Assembly: GCA_016189905.1 (NCBI GenBank)
Contig: JACPRP010000121.1
Location: forward strand, 1-42,229
DNA: 42,229 bases
Origin: Chloroflexota bacterium
Lineage (GTDB): Bacteria; Chloroflexota; UBA6077; FW602-bin22; JACPRP01
Reading direction: 5' to 3'
The position numbers were made by a program, and so were the translations under genes. The notes under the pieces are model-generated. The model made no database searches and had not been told where the DNA came from. It worked only from the letters and a program-made list of their open reading frames with translations. Each line of letters begins with the position of its first letter. Position 1 is the first letter of the stretch. This document shows, in pieces, positions 31,808 to 41,084 of this stretch.

Positions 31808-33886
31808 TCAAGCCTCTGGGCGGTCTCCAGGAGGGACCTGTGACGGGCGAGAGCGGCAAACGATCCAGTTCAAGGCGACCCACACGACGACGGGGATGCT
31901 GGCCCATAGGGACCACAATGGTAGACTGTCAAGCATATCGATGACGAGGAAACCCAGCAAGCAGATTACACCCCATAAGGTCGCGGCAACCCAGGCCGGG
32001 CGCACGGGTTGGAGCCCAAAGCGGATCATTTGCAGACCAAAGGCGCTGATGATACCCCAATGAGCCCACTGCAATGTTCCATCAGCGATAAGATCGGCCG
32101 CGATGAAGTAGGCGATCCATAACAGCCACAGCCCGATATCGACAAGTGTGCTTCGCCGCTCCCAACCTTCGCGCGGCAAAGCCTGCCCCAACGTAGACTC
32201 TTCCCCACAGAGCACGGCGGCCAATAAGGTAGATACGGGCAAGTGAGATACGGGCTTGGCGACCTGCGGTTCGCCAGGAATTTCCCTGGTCCACGCTGGC
32301 CCAGACGGAGGAGCCGGCGCGTTCAGAGGCAAGCCGTACAGTTTCCGGTAGACGATAAACAGGGCTGTCCCCACCGTTAACCAGGCAAGCCCGATCCAGC
32401 GGCCGAAAGGATTGTTGGCGACAATCGTGAGCCAGACGGCGAATGTACCAATCCCGCCGATCACCGCCGTCAGCGGTATCTCCGTTTCTCGGATTCGAAT
32501 TGCAAAGGGGAGCCTGAAAGGACGTGGCAGAGAGGGCTTCCTGATACGCATGCCGATGAGCGCGACGTGAGCCATCGTGAAAGTAAGGGTCGCGGCGAAA
32601 ATATAGGCTTCAGCCATCTGAGTGATGCTGCCGCTCGCGGCCAGGCCGATCGCCGCCAGGCAGAACAGGATGATCGCGATGTACGGCGTGCGGAAACGAG
32701 GATGAACCTGTTCCAGGAACCGCGGTATCTGGCGGTGGATGCCCATCGAAAACGAAAGCCGCGAGACGCCGATTACGCCGGCGTTGGCCCCGATGAGCAG
32801 GATCGAAGAAGCCAGAATGCCGACTATCGGCGTGAGCACCGTCGAAAATGGAGGGGGCAGCTTGTGAGCGATGCCCGCCACAGGATCATTGATATAGGTC
32901 GTCGCCAGCTCGGTCGTGTACTGTCCATCGACTAACTGGACCGGCATCGCCGAAAGGGCGACAGTCGAGATACCGGTGAAAAGCACGAGCACGGCGAAGA
33001 CGAGGCCGGCGTAAGAGCGGGGCACCGTCTTGGCGGGAACCCGCGTCTCCTCCGCCATATTAGAGATCGTTTCGATGCCCGTGTAGGCAACCATGGCCAC
33101 GGCCACGCCGGTGAAGAAGTTAGGCCACGTGGGGGCGACGCCGAAATGGATCTGCTCCACGAGCAGCGGGATGTTCAGCAGCAAGATGCCGCCGACGAGC
33201 ACCAGCACGATTTGGGTGAGTAGGTCGATAGCGGCGAAGATGATGCTGAAGCCGGCCGCCTCCTGGATGCCGACGATATTGAGTATCATCAGGAACACGA
33301 TGGCTCCCACGCCGAACGCCACATCGTAGGGGAACCTACCCAGCACGGGAAAGAAGACGGAGAGGTAGCTGCCGGCGGTGTAGGCCGAGATGGCGATCGT
33401 CACGGTGTAGGAGAGCAGCGTCGCCCACCCCGTAAAAAAACCAGCGAACTCACCGAGTCCGTGGCGGGCGAAGCTGGAAGCGCCACCGGCTTCTGGTACC
33501 GCCACTGTGGCCTCGGTGTAAGTGAGAACCGTGAACACGAAGAGGATGCCGGCGATTGTTAGAGCAATAGGCGCCGCGCCGAGCGCGAACAGGGCGGTCA
33601 CGCCGAGGGCATAGTAAATAGACGAGCCGACGTTGCCGTAGCCCGTGGCGAAGAGACCCGTGAACCCCAGCGCGCGCCGCAGCCGCTTACGCGTCGGCAC
33701 GAGGCGGATTCGCTTATCACCAGGCCGCGGCTGGCGGGGCGGGCCGGGTTTTGCTGGCGAGGGAGCCTGAGGCGGCGGGGTAACATCCGGAACCTGGGCA
33801 CCCTTGCCAGCAGCCGGCCGTGGTCGATGTATGCGCCGGTCGCCAGGTTTTCTGCTTCCGGCGGGAGAATCGTGGTCAAAGCTCAT
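31808..33886 (-). CDS. APC-superfamily amino acid permease with extra C-terminal membrane domain
   Basis: A 692-residue permease. A proline-rich, basic tail of ~65 residues precedes the first helix. Twelve transport helices of the APC type follow, with the substrate-site segment TGLFATGYGNVGSSIYYALG in helix 1, AVAMVAYTGIETISNMAEETR near helix 6 and the HPRFRTPYIAI loop. After a soluble linker (~residues 530-580), four more hydrophobic segments extend the protein well beyond the usual ~450-500 residues. The substrate is probably an amino acid or amine. It follows typA by 47 bases on the same strand. Its end faces the acyltransferase gene end across 58 bases. Confidence 0.85.
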   Translation of the reverse strand: MSFDHDSPAGSRKPGDRRIHRPRPAAGKGAQVPDVTPPPQAPSPAKPGPPRQPRPGDKRIRLVPTRKRLRRALGFTGLFATGYGNVGSSIYYALGVTALFALGAAPIALTIAGILFVFTVLTYTEATVAVPEAGGASSFARHGLGEFAGFFTGWATLLSYTVTIAISAYTAGSYLSVFFPVLGRFPYDVAFGVGAIVFLMILNIVGIQEAAGFSIIFAAIDLLTQIVLVLVGGILLLNIPLLVEQIHFGVAPTWPNFFTGVAVAMVAYTGIETISNMAEETRVPAKTVPRSYAGLVFAVLVLFTGISTVALSAMPVQLVDGQYTTELATTYINDPVAGIAHKLPPPFSTVLTPIVGILASSILLIGANAGVIGVSRLSFSMGIHRQIPRFLEQVHPRFRTPYIAIILFCLAAIGLAASGSITQMAEAYIFAATLTFTMAHVALIGMRIRKPSLPRPFRLPFAIRIRETEIPLTAVIGGIGTFAVWLTIVANNPFGRWIGLAWLTVGTALFIVYRKLYGLPLNAPAPPSGPAWTREIPGEPQVAKPVSHLPVSTLLAAVLCGEESTLGQALPREGWERRSTLVDIGLWLLWIAYFIAADLIADGTLQWAHWGIISAFGLQMIRFGLQPVRPAWVAATLWGVICLLGFLVIDMLDSLPLWSLWASIPVVVWVALNWIVCRSRPSQVPPGDRPEA

Positions 33887-33933
33887 CAGTAAGACCCCTA
33901 GGCAGCCGAATTGCTTCCCGAAAGTCTACCCTG

Positions 33934-35778
33934 TCAGGGTATAGATGTCAAGACGCCGGTGCTGACTGACTGCTTGGCTCTAACCCTACCGGTCGGGTCG
34001 AGGATACGCTTGCGCAGGCGAAGGCTTTTCGGCGTTACTTCAAGCAACTCGTCGTCTTCGAGGAAGTCCAGACTTTGCTCGAGGCTCAGAATCGTCGGCG
34101 GCGTGAGGATGACGGCGATGTCTGCCGTCGACGACCGCACGTTGGTCTGCTTTTTCTCTTTCGCCACGTTGATCTCGAGGTCGTTATCCCGCGAGTGGAG
34201 TCCCACGATCATGCCTTGATAGACCTGCGTTTGCGGTGGGATGAAGGTGATTCCGTGTGCCTGAGCGTTGTTTAGGCCATAGGTAGCGGTCTTGCCGGTC
34301 TCTGAGGCCACCAGCGCGCCGTTGCGCAGCTTCGGCAGCGGCGGAGCGGCCGGCTCGAAGCACAGGAAGATCGAGTTCATCACCGCGGTCCCCCGCGACA
34401 GTGTGAGAAGCTGGCTGCGCAAGCCGATGAGCCCGCGCGTCGTGATCTCGAAGAGCAGGCGCGTGCTGCCGTCCGCGTTATCGTGGCGAGCAAGGAGCAC
34501 CCCCCGGCGACGGCCCACCTCGCCCGCGACCGCACCCACGTACTCGGTGTCAACCTCGATGGATAGCTCCTCCATCGGCTCCATCCTGACGCCATCGACC
34601 AGCTTAGTGATGACCTGTGGCTTGCCTACCTGCAGCTCGTATCCCTCTCGGCGCAGGGTCTCGATGAAGACCGCGAGGTGCAATTCGCCGCGGCCGGAAA
34701 CGATGTACTCACCGCCGTCGCCCTCCTCGAGCCGCAGCGAGACGTTGGTCTCCAGCTCTCTGTAGATGCGCTCGAGCAGCTTTCGGCCGGTGACGTGTTG
34801 CCCTTCCCGGCCGGCAAAAGGCGAGGTGTTGGCCGACATCGCGATCTTCAGCGTTGGCTCGCCGATCTCGATGGTCGGCAAAGCTTCAGGCGCATCGGCA
34901 TCCGCGATGGTGTCGCCGATGCCGGCGTTCTTGATCCCGGTAAGGGCGACGATATCGCCGGCCACGGCCTCCGGCGCCTCCAGGCGCTTCAACCCGTGGC
35001 TCACGTAGACCTTGTCGATGCGCGCCGCTTCTGTGGCGCCGCCTTTGGTCAGCAGAGTCACGGGGATACCAGGCCTGGCAACGCCGCGACTGATGCGCCC
35101 GATGGCGTACTTTCCTTGATAGTTGTCCCAATCGAGCGCCGCGACGAGCATCTGGAAGGGCCCGTCGGCATCCCCATCCGGCTCAGGGACCAACTGCAGG
35201 ATGCCGTCGAGGAGGGGGGTGAGACTCGCCGGCGCGGACGGGTCGTCTGGCAGGTCTTGCCAGCACTTGCCCTCGCGCCCGATGGCGTAGTAAACGGCAA
35301 AATCGAGCTGTGCCTCGTCTGTAGCCAGATCGAGGAAGAGGTCCGCCGTCTCGTGGACCACTTCCTCGACACGCGCGCCACGCTTATCGATCTTATTGAC
35401 AACGACGATCAGACGCAAGCCAAGCGCCAGTGCCTTTTTGAGCACGAATCTCGTCTGCGGCATAGGGCCTTCCTGGGCATCGATGACCAGAATAGCGCCA
35501 TCAGCCATGTTGAGGGTACGCTCGACCTCGCCACTGAAATCGGCGTGGCCGGGCGTATCGATGATATTTATCTTCGTGCCTTCGTAGTTGATGGCCGTGT
35601 TCTTAGCCAGGATCGTGATGCCCCGCTCCCGTTCCTGGTCGTTTGAGTCCAGGATGAGCGTCTGGGACATCGCCGCTTCGTTTTCGCGAAAGATCTTCGA
35701 CTGCTTGAGCAGGCCATCGACCAGCGTCGTCTTGCCGTGATCGACGTGCGCGATAATGGCGACGTTGCGTAGTTTCAT
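33934..35778 (-). CDS. typA: Translational GTPase TypA/BipA
   Basis: A 614-residue ribosome-associated GTPase of full family length. G motifs are present: G1 AHVDHGKTT (residues ~10-18), the switch I region [14 protein letters not shown]3 [14 protein letters not shown] and G4 [11 protein letters not shown]. Elongation-factor-like domains II, III and V follow, with the TypA-specific segment [21 protein letters not shown] near residues 435-455. It assists late assembly of the large ribosomal subunit, especially under cold or other stress. It sits 32 bases after the zinc-ribbon gene and 47 before the permease gene. Confidence 0.97.
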   Translation of the reverse strand: MKLRNVAIIAHVDHGKTTLVDGLLKQSKIFRENEAAMSQTLILDSNDQERERGITILAKNTAINYEGTKINIIDTPGHADFSGEVERTLNMADGAILVIDAQEGPMPQTRFVLKKALALGLRLIVVVNKIDKRGARVEEVVHETADLFLDLATDEAQLDFAVYYAIGREGKCWQDLPDDPSAPASLTPLLDGILQLVPEPDGDADGPFQMLVAALDWDNYQGKYAIGRISRGVARPGIPVTLLTKGGATEAARIDKVYVSHGLKRLEAPEAVAGDIVALTGIKNAGIGDTIADADAPEALPTIEIGEPTLKIAMSANTSPFAGREGQHVTGRKLLERIYRELETNVSLRLEEGDGGEYIVSGRGELHLAVFIETLRREGYELQVGKPQVITKLVDGVRMEPMEELSIEVDTEYVGAVAGEVGRRRGVLLARHDNADGSTRLLFEITTRGLIGLRSQLLTLSRGTAVMNSIFLCFEPAAPPLPKLRNGALVASETGKTATYGLNNAQAHGITFIPPQTQVYQGMIVGLHSRDNDLEINVAKEKKQTNVRSSTADIAVILTPPTILSLEQSLDFLEDDELLEVTPKSLRLRKRILDPTGRVRAKQSVSTGVLTSIP

Positions 35779-35810
35779 ATTTATGCGATCTATGCCTCTG
35801 GTCTAGTGGC

Positions 35811-36155
35811 TTACCAGCGCCCGCGCTGGGTTGGACGACGCCCGTAGCCGCTGCTTGAGCGCTGGCTAGAGTAGCAGTCGGAGCAGTACACTGGGCGATC
35901 GTTGCGCGGCTGGAATGGTACCTGCGTAGATTTACCGCATTGCGCGCAGGTCGCGGGGAACATCTCCCGATCACGACGGGCGTTGAAGCCACCGCCGCCA
36001 CCACCACCGCCTCGCTCTGCCTTGCGGGCGGCTCGGCATTCTGGACATCGGCCTGGCTCGTTGGTGTAGCCCTTCTCTGCGTAGAACTCCTGCTCGCTTA
36101 CTGTGAAAGCGAACTCCCGACCGCAATCGCGGCAGGTCAGCATCTTGTCTTGCAT
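35811..36155 (-). CDS. CxxCx-type zinc-ribbon protein
   Basis: A 114-residue protein with two zinc-binding modules: an N-terminal ribbon with CRDC and CPEC pairs (residues ~8-11 and ~37-40), a glycine-rich hinge of eight Gly, then a second ribbon with CAQCGK and CSDCY. The pattern matches the probable zinc-ribbon (CxxC-x17-CxxC-like) proteins common in Chloroflexota and Planctomycetes. The tail is rich in Arg, Ser and Gly (GYGRRPTQRGRW) and may bind nucleic acid; no function is proven. ATG 36155 follows AAGGAGACA. It is the first gene upstream of typA. Confidence 0.8.
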   Translation of the reverse strand: MQDKMLTCRDCGREFAFTVSEQEFYAEKGYTNEPGRCPECRAARKAERGGGGGGGGFNARRDREMFPATCAQCGKSTQVPFQPRNDRPVYCSDCYSSQRSSSGYGRRPTQRGRW

Positions 36156-36457
36156 ATTGGTTACGCTGTCTCCTTAGAATAATTTGGTATTGGTCACTTG
36201 TAGCGATCCGTCAGCGCAACCACTATCAAGGGGGTAAGCGAAGGGTTGGATCACCGACCCAGCCGTCTATGGTTAACTGCGGAAAGATACCAGCACCTAC
36301 ATATTATAATGTCTTTGCCAGGAAGGTTGCAACAAGCGTGCCAGGCAGCAACTTGCACCAAACCAAAGGCCCCGTTACTTAGCACAACCACAAAAATATG
36401 GTATGATGTACTCGCTACGACCCCAGCCGTCGCGGCTGATGATGATAGGAGATGTTT
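36156..36457. other. Divergent intergenic region
   Basis: About 300 bases between the zinc-ribbon gene (minus) and the rhodanese gene (plus). One promoter (36379-36407, plus) is visible. No RNA gene or palindrome stands out. Confidence 0.5.
36379..36407 (+). promoter_or_regulatory. Candidate promoter of the rhodanese gene
   Basis: TTAGCA (36379-36384), 17 bases, TATGAT (36402-36407); the AGGAG ribosome site and ATG 36458 follow. Confidence 0.55.
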
Positions 36458-37123
36458 ATGACTACTGATGTTTCAGATAAGATTCGGCGTCTCACCCCGG
36501 TCGAGGTCAGCGCTGAGATTGCTCGTGGTGCCACGCCGTTGGATATCCGAGAATCCTCGGACTTTGGTCCCGCACATATGAAGGGCGCTATCAACATTCA
36601 GTACAGCAGTAAGAAGTTCGCCGAACGGGTGACGGCTTTGATTCCCGCTGGCATCCCGCTATTAGTGGTCGGCAAAGAGGACGCCCAGGCCATCGAGGCT
36701 TGCACCGCGCTTATGGCGAACCACCAGATCGACGTCGTCGGTTACCTGGCAGGAGGAATCGATAGCTGGCAGGCCGCCGATATGCCTACCGCGAGCCTGG
36801 CTCAGATATCCATTCATGACCTGCTGGGCAGGCTCGAAGCGCACGAGCCCGGTCTCACGCTGCTCGACGTGCGCGAGTCTTTCGAATGGGAGGAGCTGGG
36901 CTACGTCGAAGGCGCCGTGCTGATATCCCTTGGCGCGGTGGAGAAGCGTCGTGAGGAGCTACCGACCGGCGGGATTCTGGCGATCGTGTGCGAGCACGGC
37001 CTGCGCAGCAGCACGGCGGCCAGCATCCTGTCGTGTCACGGCTTCTCCAGGTTGCTTAACGTGGCCGAGGGCATGGCCGGCTGGCGAAGCGCGGGCTACC
37101 CCCTGATCGAGCAGACGAGCTAA
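36458..37123 (+). CDS. Tandem rhodanese-domain protein
   Basis: A ~221-residue cytoplasmic protein with two rhodanese (sulfurtransferase) domains. The first (residues ~14-108) keeps the fold motifs TPLDIRE and GYLAGGIDSW, but its active-site loop has no cysteine. The second (residues ~118-219) has a complete loop, AIVCEHGLRS, with C178 as the likely persulfide carrier. So one catalytic and one structural domain is the reading. It could handle sulfane sulfur or act in sulfur trafficking. ATG 36458 has AGGAG five bases upstream, whereas ATG 36452 does not. A small membrane-protein gene follows 24 bases later. Confidence 0.87.
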   Translation: MTTDVSDKIRRLTPVEVSAEIARGATPLDIRESSDFGPAHMKGAINIQYSSKKFAERVTALIPAGIPLLVVGKEDAQAIEACTALMANHQIDVVGYLAGGIDSWQAADMPTASLAQISIHDLLGRLEAHEPGLTLLDVRESFEWEELGYVEGAVLISLGAVEKRREELPTGGILAIVCEHGLRSSTAASILSCHGFSRLLNVAEGMAGWRSAGYPLIEQTS

Positions 37124-37147
37124 GGCCAGCGGGGGCGAGGTCTGACC

Positions 37148-37486
37148 ATGGCACAAGGCAATTCGGTGGTCAAGTGGATTTTCTGGTTCTTCGCCATATC
37201 TCTGACGTTTCTGGCGGGGAGGCTGTCGAGCGAGTTCTTCAAATGGCTGGTCGTCATGGGCTCGGCTCCGACCGCCGAGGCGAAGGGCATTATGGTTGGC
37301 TATCTGATCTCGGCGGCGATGCCAGTCCTGCTCCTGGGCGTGCCGGCAGTCCTCTGCTGGAGCTGGCTTCTCAGGTCACGCTACCGCAACGAGGCGATCG
37401 CGTTCCTCGTCCTGGAGCTGGCGTTTACTGCCTTTCAGGTTTACGGCGATGTGCAGGCCGGCGCGTCCATTCTGCTGCAACGCTGA
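37148..37486 (+). CDS. Small membrane protein, three predicted helices
   Basis: A 112-residue hydrophobic protein with three membrane segments (about residues 9-27, 50-77 and 83-110). I recognise no family. ATG 37148 follows GGGCGAGG. Close spacing to the rhodanese gene suggests co-transcription. The 90-base gap to the amidohydrolase gene downstream shows nothing distinctive. Confidence 0.65.
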   Translation: MAQGNSVVKWIFWFFAISLTFLAGRLSSEFFKWLVVMGSAPTAEAKGIMVGYLISAAMPVLLLGVPAVLCWSWLLRSRYRNEAIAFLVLELAFTAFQVYGDVQAGASILLQR

Positions 37487-37576
37487 TCCTGTCGAAGAGC
37501 GGCGTGCTCTTGCCTGGACTAGGAGCATATTTGCCACGCGAAGCCGTGACCAGAATGATTAAGAGGAGGAATTGCC

Positions 37577-38941
37577 GTGTCACTGGATTGCTTGCTCAGG
37601 AATGCCAGACTCGTGGTACCACATCAGGGCATCTTCGAGGCCTCGGTGGGCATCAAGGATGGTGTGATCGCGGCCATTTACCGAGGGTCTGAGGCCGATG
37701 TGCCTTCGGAGCAGGGCACGAAGGTCATCGACGTCGATGGCCGCTACGTGCTCCCCGGCGTCATCGAGGCGCACGCCCATTGGGGGCGGCGCGACTGGGC
37801 CGATGAGTTCCTCCGCGAAACCCAGGTCGCGGCCAAAGGCGGTGTCACCACTATGTTCAACTTCCTGGGGCGTCCCGGCAGCTACCACTTGCAGTTCGAC
37901 CAGATAGACGCGGCAGGCAGAGAGTGCTCCCACATCGACTTCGCCCTGCACCTCGGCATTATGTCCGACACGCACTACGACGAGATCGAGGAGTATGTCA
38001 GCAAGTATGGCGTGAGGTCGTTCAAGTTCTATATGGCCTATAAAGGTGACGAAGGCAAGGTCTTCAACGTGCAGGGCTGCGACGATGGTCTGCTGTTCGA
38101 CGGCTTCGCCAAGCTGGCCAGGGTGGATAGAGCCGTGGCTTGCGTGCACGCGGAGAACGTCGAGGTGTCGTGGCGATTCAAGGATAGGCTCATTGCGCAG
38201 GGCAGAGACGACCTGGCGGCCTATTCCGAGTCCCGTCCTGACTTCTGTGAGGCCGAAAACGTGCAACGGGCCTACTATTTCGGCAAGGTCACGGGCTGTC
38301 CGGTTTACGTCGTCCACCTTACGTCGAAGGCTGGGCTCGACATGGTGAGGGAGTGGAAGCAGAAGCTCCCGGCGGCCTACGTTGAAACCTGCACCCCGTA
38401 TCTTACCCACACGATGCACACCCCGATTGGGAAGATAGCCAAGTGCAATCCGCCGCTGCGCCTGGAAGCCGACATCGAAGCGCTGTGGGAAGGGTTGTTC
38501 GACAGGACCATCGATACGGTGGCCACCGATCACGCGACCTCAACCACACGGCAAAAGCTCGGCAGCATCTGGGAGACCCCGCCCGGCGTCCAGGGCTCCG
38601 GGACGCTGCTGCCAGTGCTATTGAGCGAAGGGGTTAACAGGCGTGGCTTGGGTCTGGAGAGAGTCGCCGAAGTCACCTCCCACAACGTGGCGAAGATCTT
38701 CAATCTTTACCCCAGGAAAGGCGCCATCCAGATCGGCTCCGACGCGGATTTCACCGTCGTCGACCTGGGCCTCGCGAAGACGGTGACGGCCGCGGAGCTT
38801 GGCTCGTACGCGGACTATACGATCTATGAGGGGCAAACGCTCAAAGGATGGCCCGTGCTCACGATGGTCCGCGGCGTAGTCGTCATGCAGGATGGACAGA
38901 TAGTCGGTCCAAAGGGGCACGGGAGGTATCTGTACCGGTAA
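37577..38941 (+). CDS. Cyclic amidohydrolase (dihydropyrimidinase/hydantoinase/dihydroorotase-like)
   Basis: A 454-residue zinc amidohydrolase of full family length. The binuclear metal ligands are all visible: H66 and H68 in EAHAHWG, the carboxylated lysine K150 in SFKFYMAY, H191 in VHAENVEV, H247 in VVHLTSKAG and D318 in VATDHA. The enzyme should open a cyclic amide ring (hydantoin, dihydropyrimidine, dihydroorotate or allantoin); which one cannot be decided by eye. GTG 37577 is the start, since AGAGGAGGAATT lies just upstream. A branched-chain-type binding lipoprotein is convergent, so uptake of an amide substrate for this enzyme is possible. Confidence 0.88.
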   Translation: MSLDCLLRNARLVVPHQGIFEASVGIKDGVIAAIYRGSEADVPSEQGTKVIDVDGRYVLPGVIEAHAHWGRRDWADEFLRETQVAAKGGVTTMFNFLGRPGSYHLQFDQIDAAGRECSHIDFALHLGIMSDTHYDEIEEYVSKYGVRSFKFYMAYKGDEGKVFNVQGCDDGLLFDGFAKLARVDRAVACVHAENVEVSWRFKDRLIAQGRDDLAAYSESRPDFCEAENVQRAYYFGKVTGCPVYVVHLTSKAGLDMVREWKQKLPAAYVETCTPYLTHTMHTPIGKIAKCNPPLRLEADIEALWEGLFDRTIDTVATDHATSTTRQKLGSIWETPPGVQGSGTLLPVLLSEGVNRRGLGLERVAEVTSHNVAKIFNLYPRKGAIQIGSDADFTVVDLGLAKTVTAAELGSYADYTIYEGQTLKGWPVLTMVRGVVVMQDGQIVGPKGHGRYLYR

Positions 38942-38981
38942 TACCCTTTCCAGATCGCGGTTTCGTGTTAGTGTGACCCAT

Positions 38982-39031
38982 CCTTCACTCGTTTACAATT
39001 GCGAGCGAGTGCAATTGCGAGCGAGTGAAGG
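38982..39031. repeat. Tandem 16-mer inside a larger hairpin
   Basis: CAATTGCGAGCGAGTG occurs twice in direct succession (38996-39011 and 39012-39027). The pair lies within an inverted repeat, CCTTCACTCG (38982-38991) against CGAGTGAAGG (39022-39031). It follows the amidohydrolase stop by 40 bases and may end its transcript. Confidence 0.7.
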
Positions 39032-39146
39032 ACGTGGAGCAACCACGAAACACACGAAATACACGACAAATACGCGGGAAACGAGTATTAGAGACCATTC
39101 TGCCTAGAATGCCAAACCGGGAGACACGTTCAACAGCCAGCCAAAG

Positions 39147-39176
39147 CGTATGGGCGACCGGCCGGTCGCCCATACG
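39147..39176. repeat. GGGCGACCG palindrome, copy 3
   Basis: A perfect loopless 30-base palindrome with arms CGTATGGGCGACCGG and CCGGTCGCCCATACG, between two convergent genes. CGATATCTGCTA ends or follows it (39174-39185), and the same 12-mer recurs at 40739-40750 next to a degenerate CCGGC/GCCGG hairpin. Confidence 0.85.
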
Positions 39177-39209
39177 ATATCTGCTAATCGACAAATGGCA
39201 CGACAGCCG

Positions 39210-40541
39210 TCAATTTCTCGCGGGAAGTCCGCCGGGGCCTGAGACCGGCACCCAGGTGCCTTTACCGGTGTCCCAACGCACGGCGTAGTAGTTATCCCCA
39301 TTTATGCCGCGATGATCGGCCGCGCTCATGTTGTAGGTCCCAAGCACGCCTTCCAGGCCCTTGACGCTCTCGATCGCTTCCTTCAGCTTCGCGGGCGTGA
39401 CGTCGGTGCCGGTCTTCTTCAATGCCGCGACGATGACGCCGGCCGCATCAAAGGTGGGGCTGGTGGGTATGTCGGGCTTCAACAGGTTGAACTGGGCCAG
39501 GCCCTTGCGGAACTCCGCTTGAATGTCCTTGGCTGGACCCGGCGGCAAGATATCGTACGCATCGATACGTGTCCCCGCGAAGTACAGCTCCGCCGGCAGA
39601 ATGTCCTTGTTGACCTGCATCGAGGCATAAGTCTGGTTGCCATTGCTGGTGCCAACCGGGATATCGAGCCCAGCCTGCACAACCGCCTTGAACATCGTCG
39701 TGATCGGCGCACCAACGGCAGCCAATATTACTGCCTGGGCGCCGGCGCTCTTGATCTTGGCGGCCTGGGCGGCCATGCTCGTGGCCCCGGGATCGGCGTG
39801 TTCGTCCGCGACCAGACTCATGGACGCGTAATCCGGCTTTTTCAACAGATCTTTTATGGCATCGGTGACGGACTGGCCATTGGCATCCGCGGTGCCCAGC
39901 ATCGCCACCTTGTTCCACCCCTTGGTCTTGAAGAAGTTCAGGAGCACCCGGTATTGCTCAGGATTGGAGGCCAACGCCGAAAAAACGTAGCTGTTGGGCT
40001 CGGGGTCTATCCCGGACCCCGTGAGATACAGCACCGGCCCGTTCTTCACCAGGGGAACGACGGCGGCGCCTGAGCTGGCAAGCACAGGGCCGAGGATCAC
40101 GGGCACTTTCTTCGCTATCAGGTCGTTGGCAAGCTGGACCGATACCCTCGGGTTGCTCGCGTCGTCAAGTATCGAGATCTCGAGTGGCTGTCCGTTGATT
40201 CCACCTTGAGCGTTGATATACTTCTGGAAAGCTTCGAGGCCTGTCTTCTGCGATTGCCCGATAAAGGCTCCCGAACCGGTCAGGGCACTTATATAGTTGA
40301 GGGTGAACGGGGTACCTGACGCTTTGGCCTTGGCGGCCGGAGTGGCAGCCGGAGCGCCGGACTTTTCAGGAGCCTTCGTCGCAGCAGGAGCGGCTGCTGT
40401 GGCGGCTGGCGCTGGAGCTTTCTGAGGAGCGGTAGTGGGAACCGGTGTTGGCGTAGGCTGGCTGGCACACGCGGCCAGCAGACCGGCGACGACCATCACT
40501 AGTAACGCCAGAGCAGGGCGCGGCACCGATTCGATACGCAT
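39210..40541 (-). CDS. Branched-chain amino-acid-type ABC substrate-binding lipoprotein
   Basis: A 443-residue type I solute-binding protein. The signal peptide ends in the lipobox L-A-A-C with the lipidated cysteine at residue 25. A 50-residue linker rich in Pro, Ala and Thr tethers the domain to the membrane. The mature fold starts at FTLNYISALTGSGAFIGQSQ and contains INAQGGINGQPLEISILDDAS, GPVLASSGAAVVPLVK and SPTFDAAGVIVAALKKTG, which is standard for LivK/amide-urea-type receptors. ATG 40541 follows AAAGGAGAATT. No permease genes lie adjacent, so the transporter partner is elsewhere. The neighbouring cyclic amidohydrolase hints at an amide ligand. Confidence 0.9.
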   Translation of the reverse strand: MRIESVPRPALALLVMVVAGLLAACASQPTPTPVPTTAPQKAPAPAATAAAPAATKAPEKSGAPAATPAAKAKASGTPFTLNYISALTGSGAFIGQSQKTGLEAFQKYINAQGGINGQPLEISILDDASNPRVSVQLANDLIAKKVPVILGPVLASSGAAVVPLVKNGPVLYLTGSGIDPEPNSYVFSALASNPEQYRVLLNFFKTKGWNKVAMLGTADANGQSVTDAIKDLLKKPDYASMSLVADEHADPGATSMAAQAAKIKSAGAQAVILAAVGAPITTMFKAVVQAGLDIPVGTSNGNQTYASMQVNKDILPAELYFAGTRIDAYDILPPGPAKDIQAEFRKGLAQFNLLKPDIPTSPTFDAAGVIVAALKKTGTDVTPAKLKEAIESVKGLEGVLGTYNMSAADHRGINGDNYYAVRWDTGKGTWVPVSGPGGLPARN

Positions 40542-41084
40542 AGACGAATTCTCCTTTCAATATAAGAGCTATCAAAGCCTGATCACTATCACCAGTGCGA
40601 AGGGAAGCCATCTGGCCAGTCGGGACTACTCTGAAAATAGATTTTCATCCCTGGTGGTCCTTCCTCGCGAAGGATGGGTAACTCCGTGTGACACGTTCGT
40701 TGCGAGCCAAGTGCGAGGGGACCGGCCGTGGTGCCGGCCGATATCTGCTAGCCACAATAGCATTTGGCCTTGCTATTGTCAACAGACTGCCGTGCGCCCC
40801 CACGGGTGTCGGGCGCTCGGTTATCCCCAACGCCACTTCTTGCAACCACGTCGCTTTTGCCTGGTCGATTGCCGCCGCTAAGCAGATGGAGTATAATGCG
40901 TCCGTAGCCTGCTTTGCGTCGCCGTGGCACCTCGTTGACGCTTCCCAGTTTGAGACTGCGTTGAGGGAAGCCTCGTCGCCCGCTTCGCACGTCCCGTTCA
41001 CGGCCGTCGCGGAGCGATCAGTGCACCACAGCGCGGCAGACATCGGCACGAGATCGACGAGTGAGACTCAGAAAGGATCTGCTG
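40542..41084. other. Divergent intergenic region with several hairpins
   Basis: More than 500 bases without a credible gene. Hairpins: TGAAAAT/ATTTTCA (40632-40647), TCCTTC/GAAGGA (40658-40674) and ACAATAGCA/TGCTATTGT (40754-40779). A degenerate relative of the GGGCGACCG palindromes lies near 40718-40750. No convincing promoter for either neighbour could be fixed. Confidence 0.5.

Noticed and set aside
34678..35646. 322-codon frame antisense to typA
   Set aside because: It mirrors the codon structure of typA on the other strand and has no ribosome site or recognisable motif.
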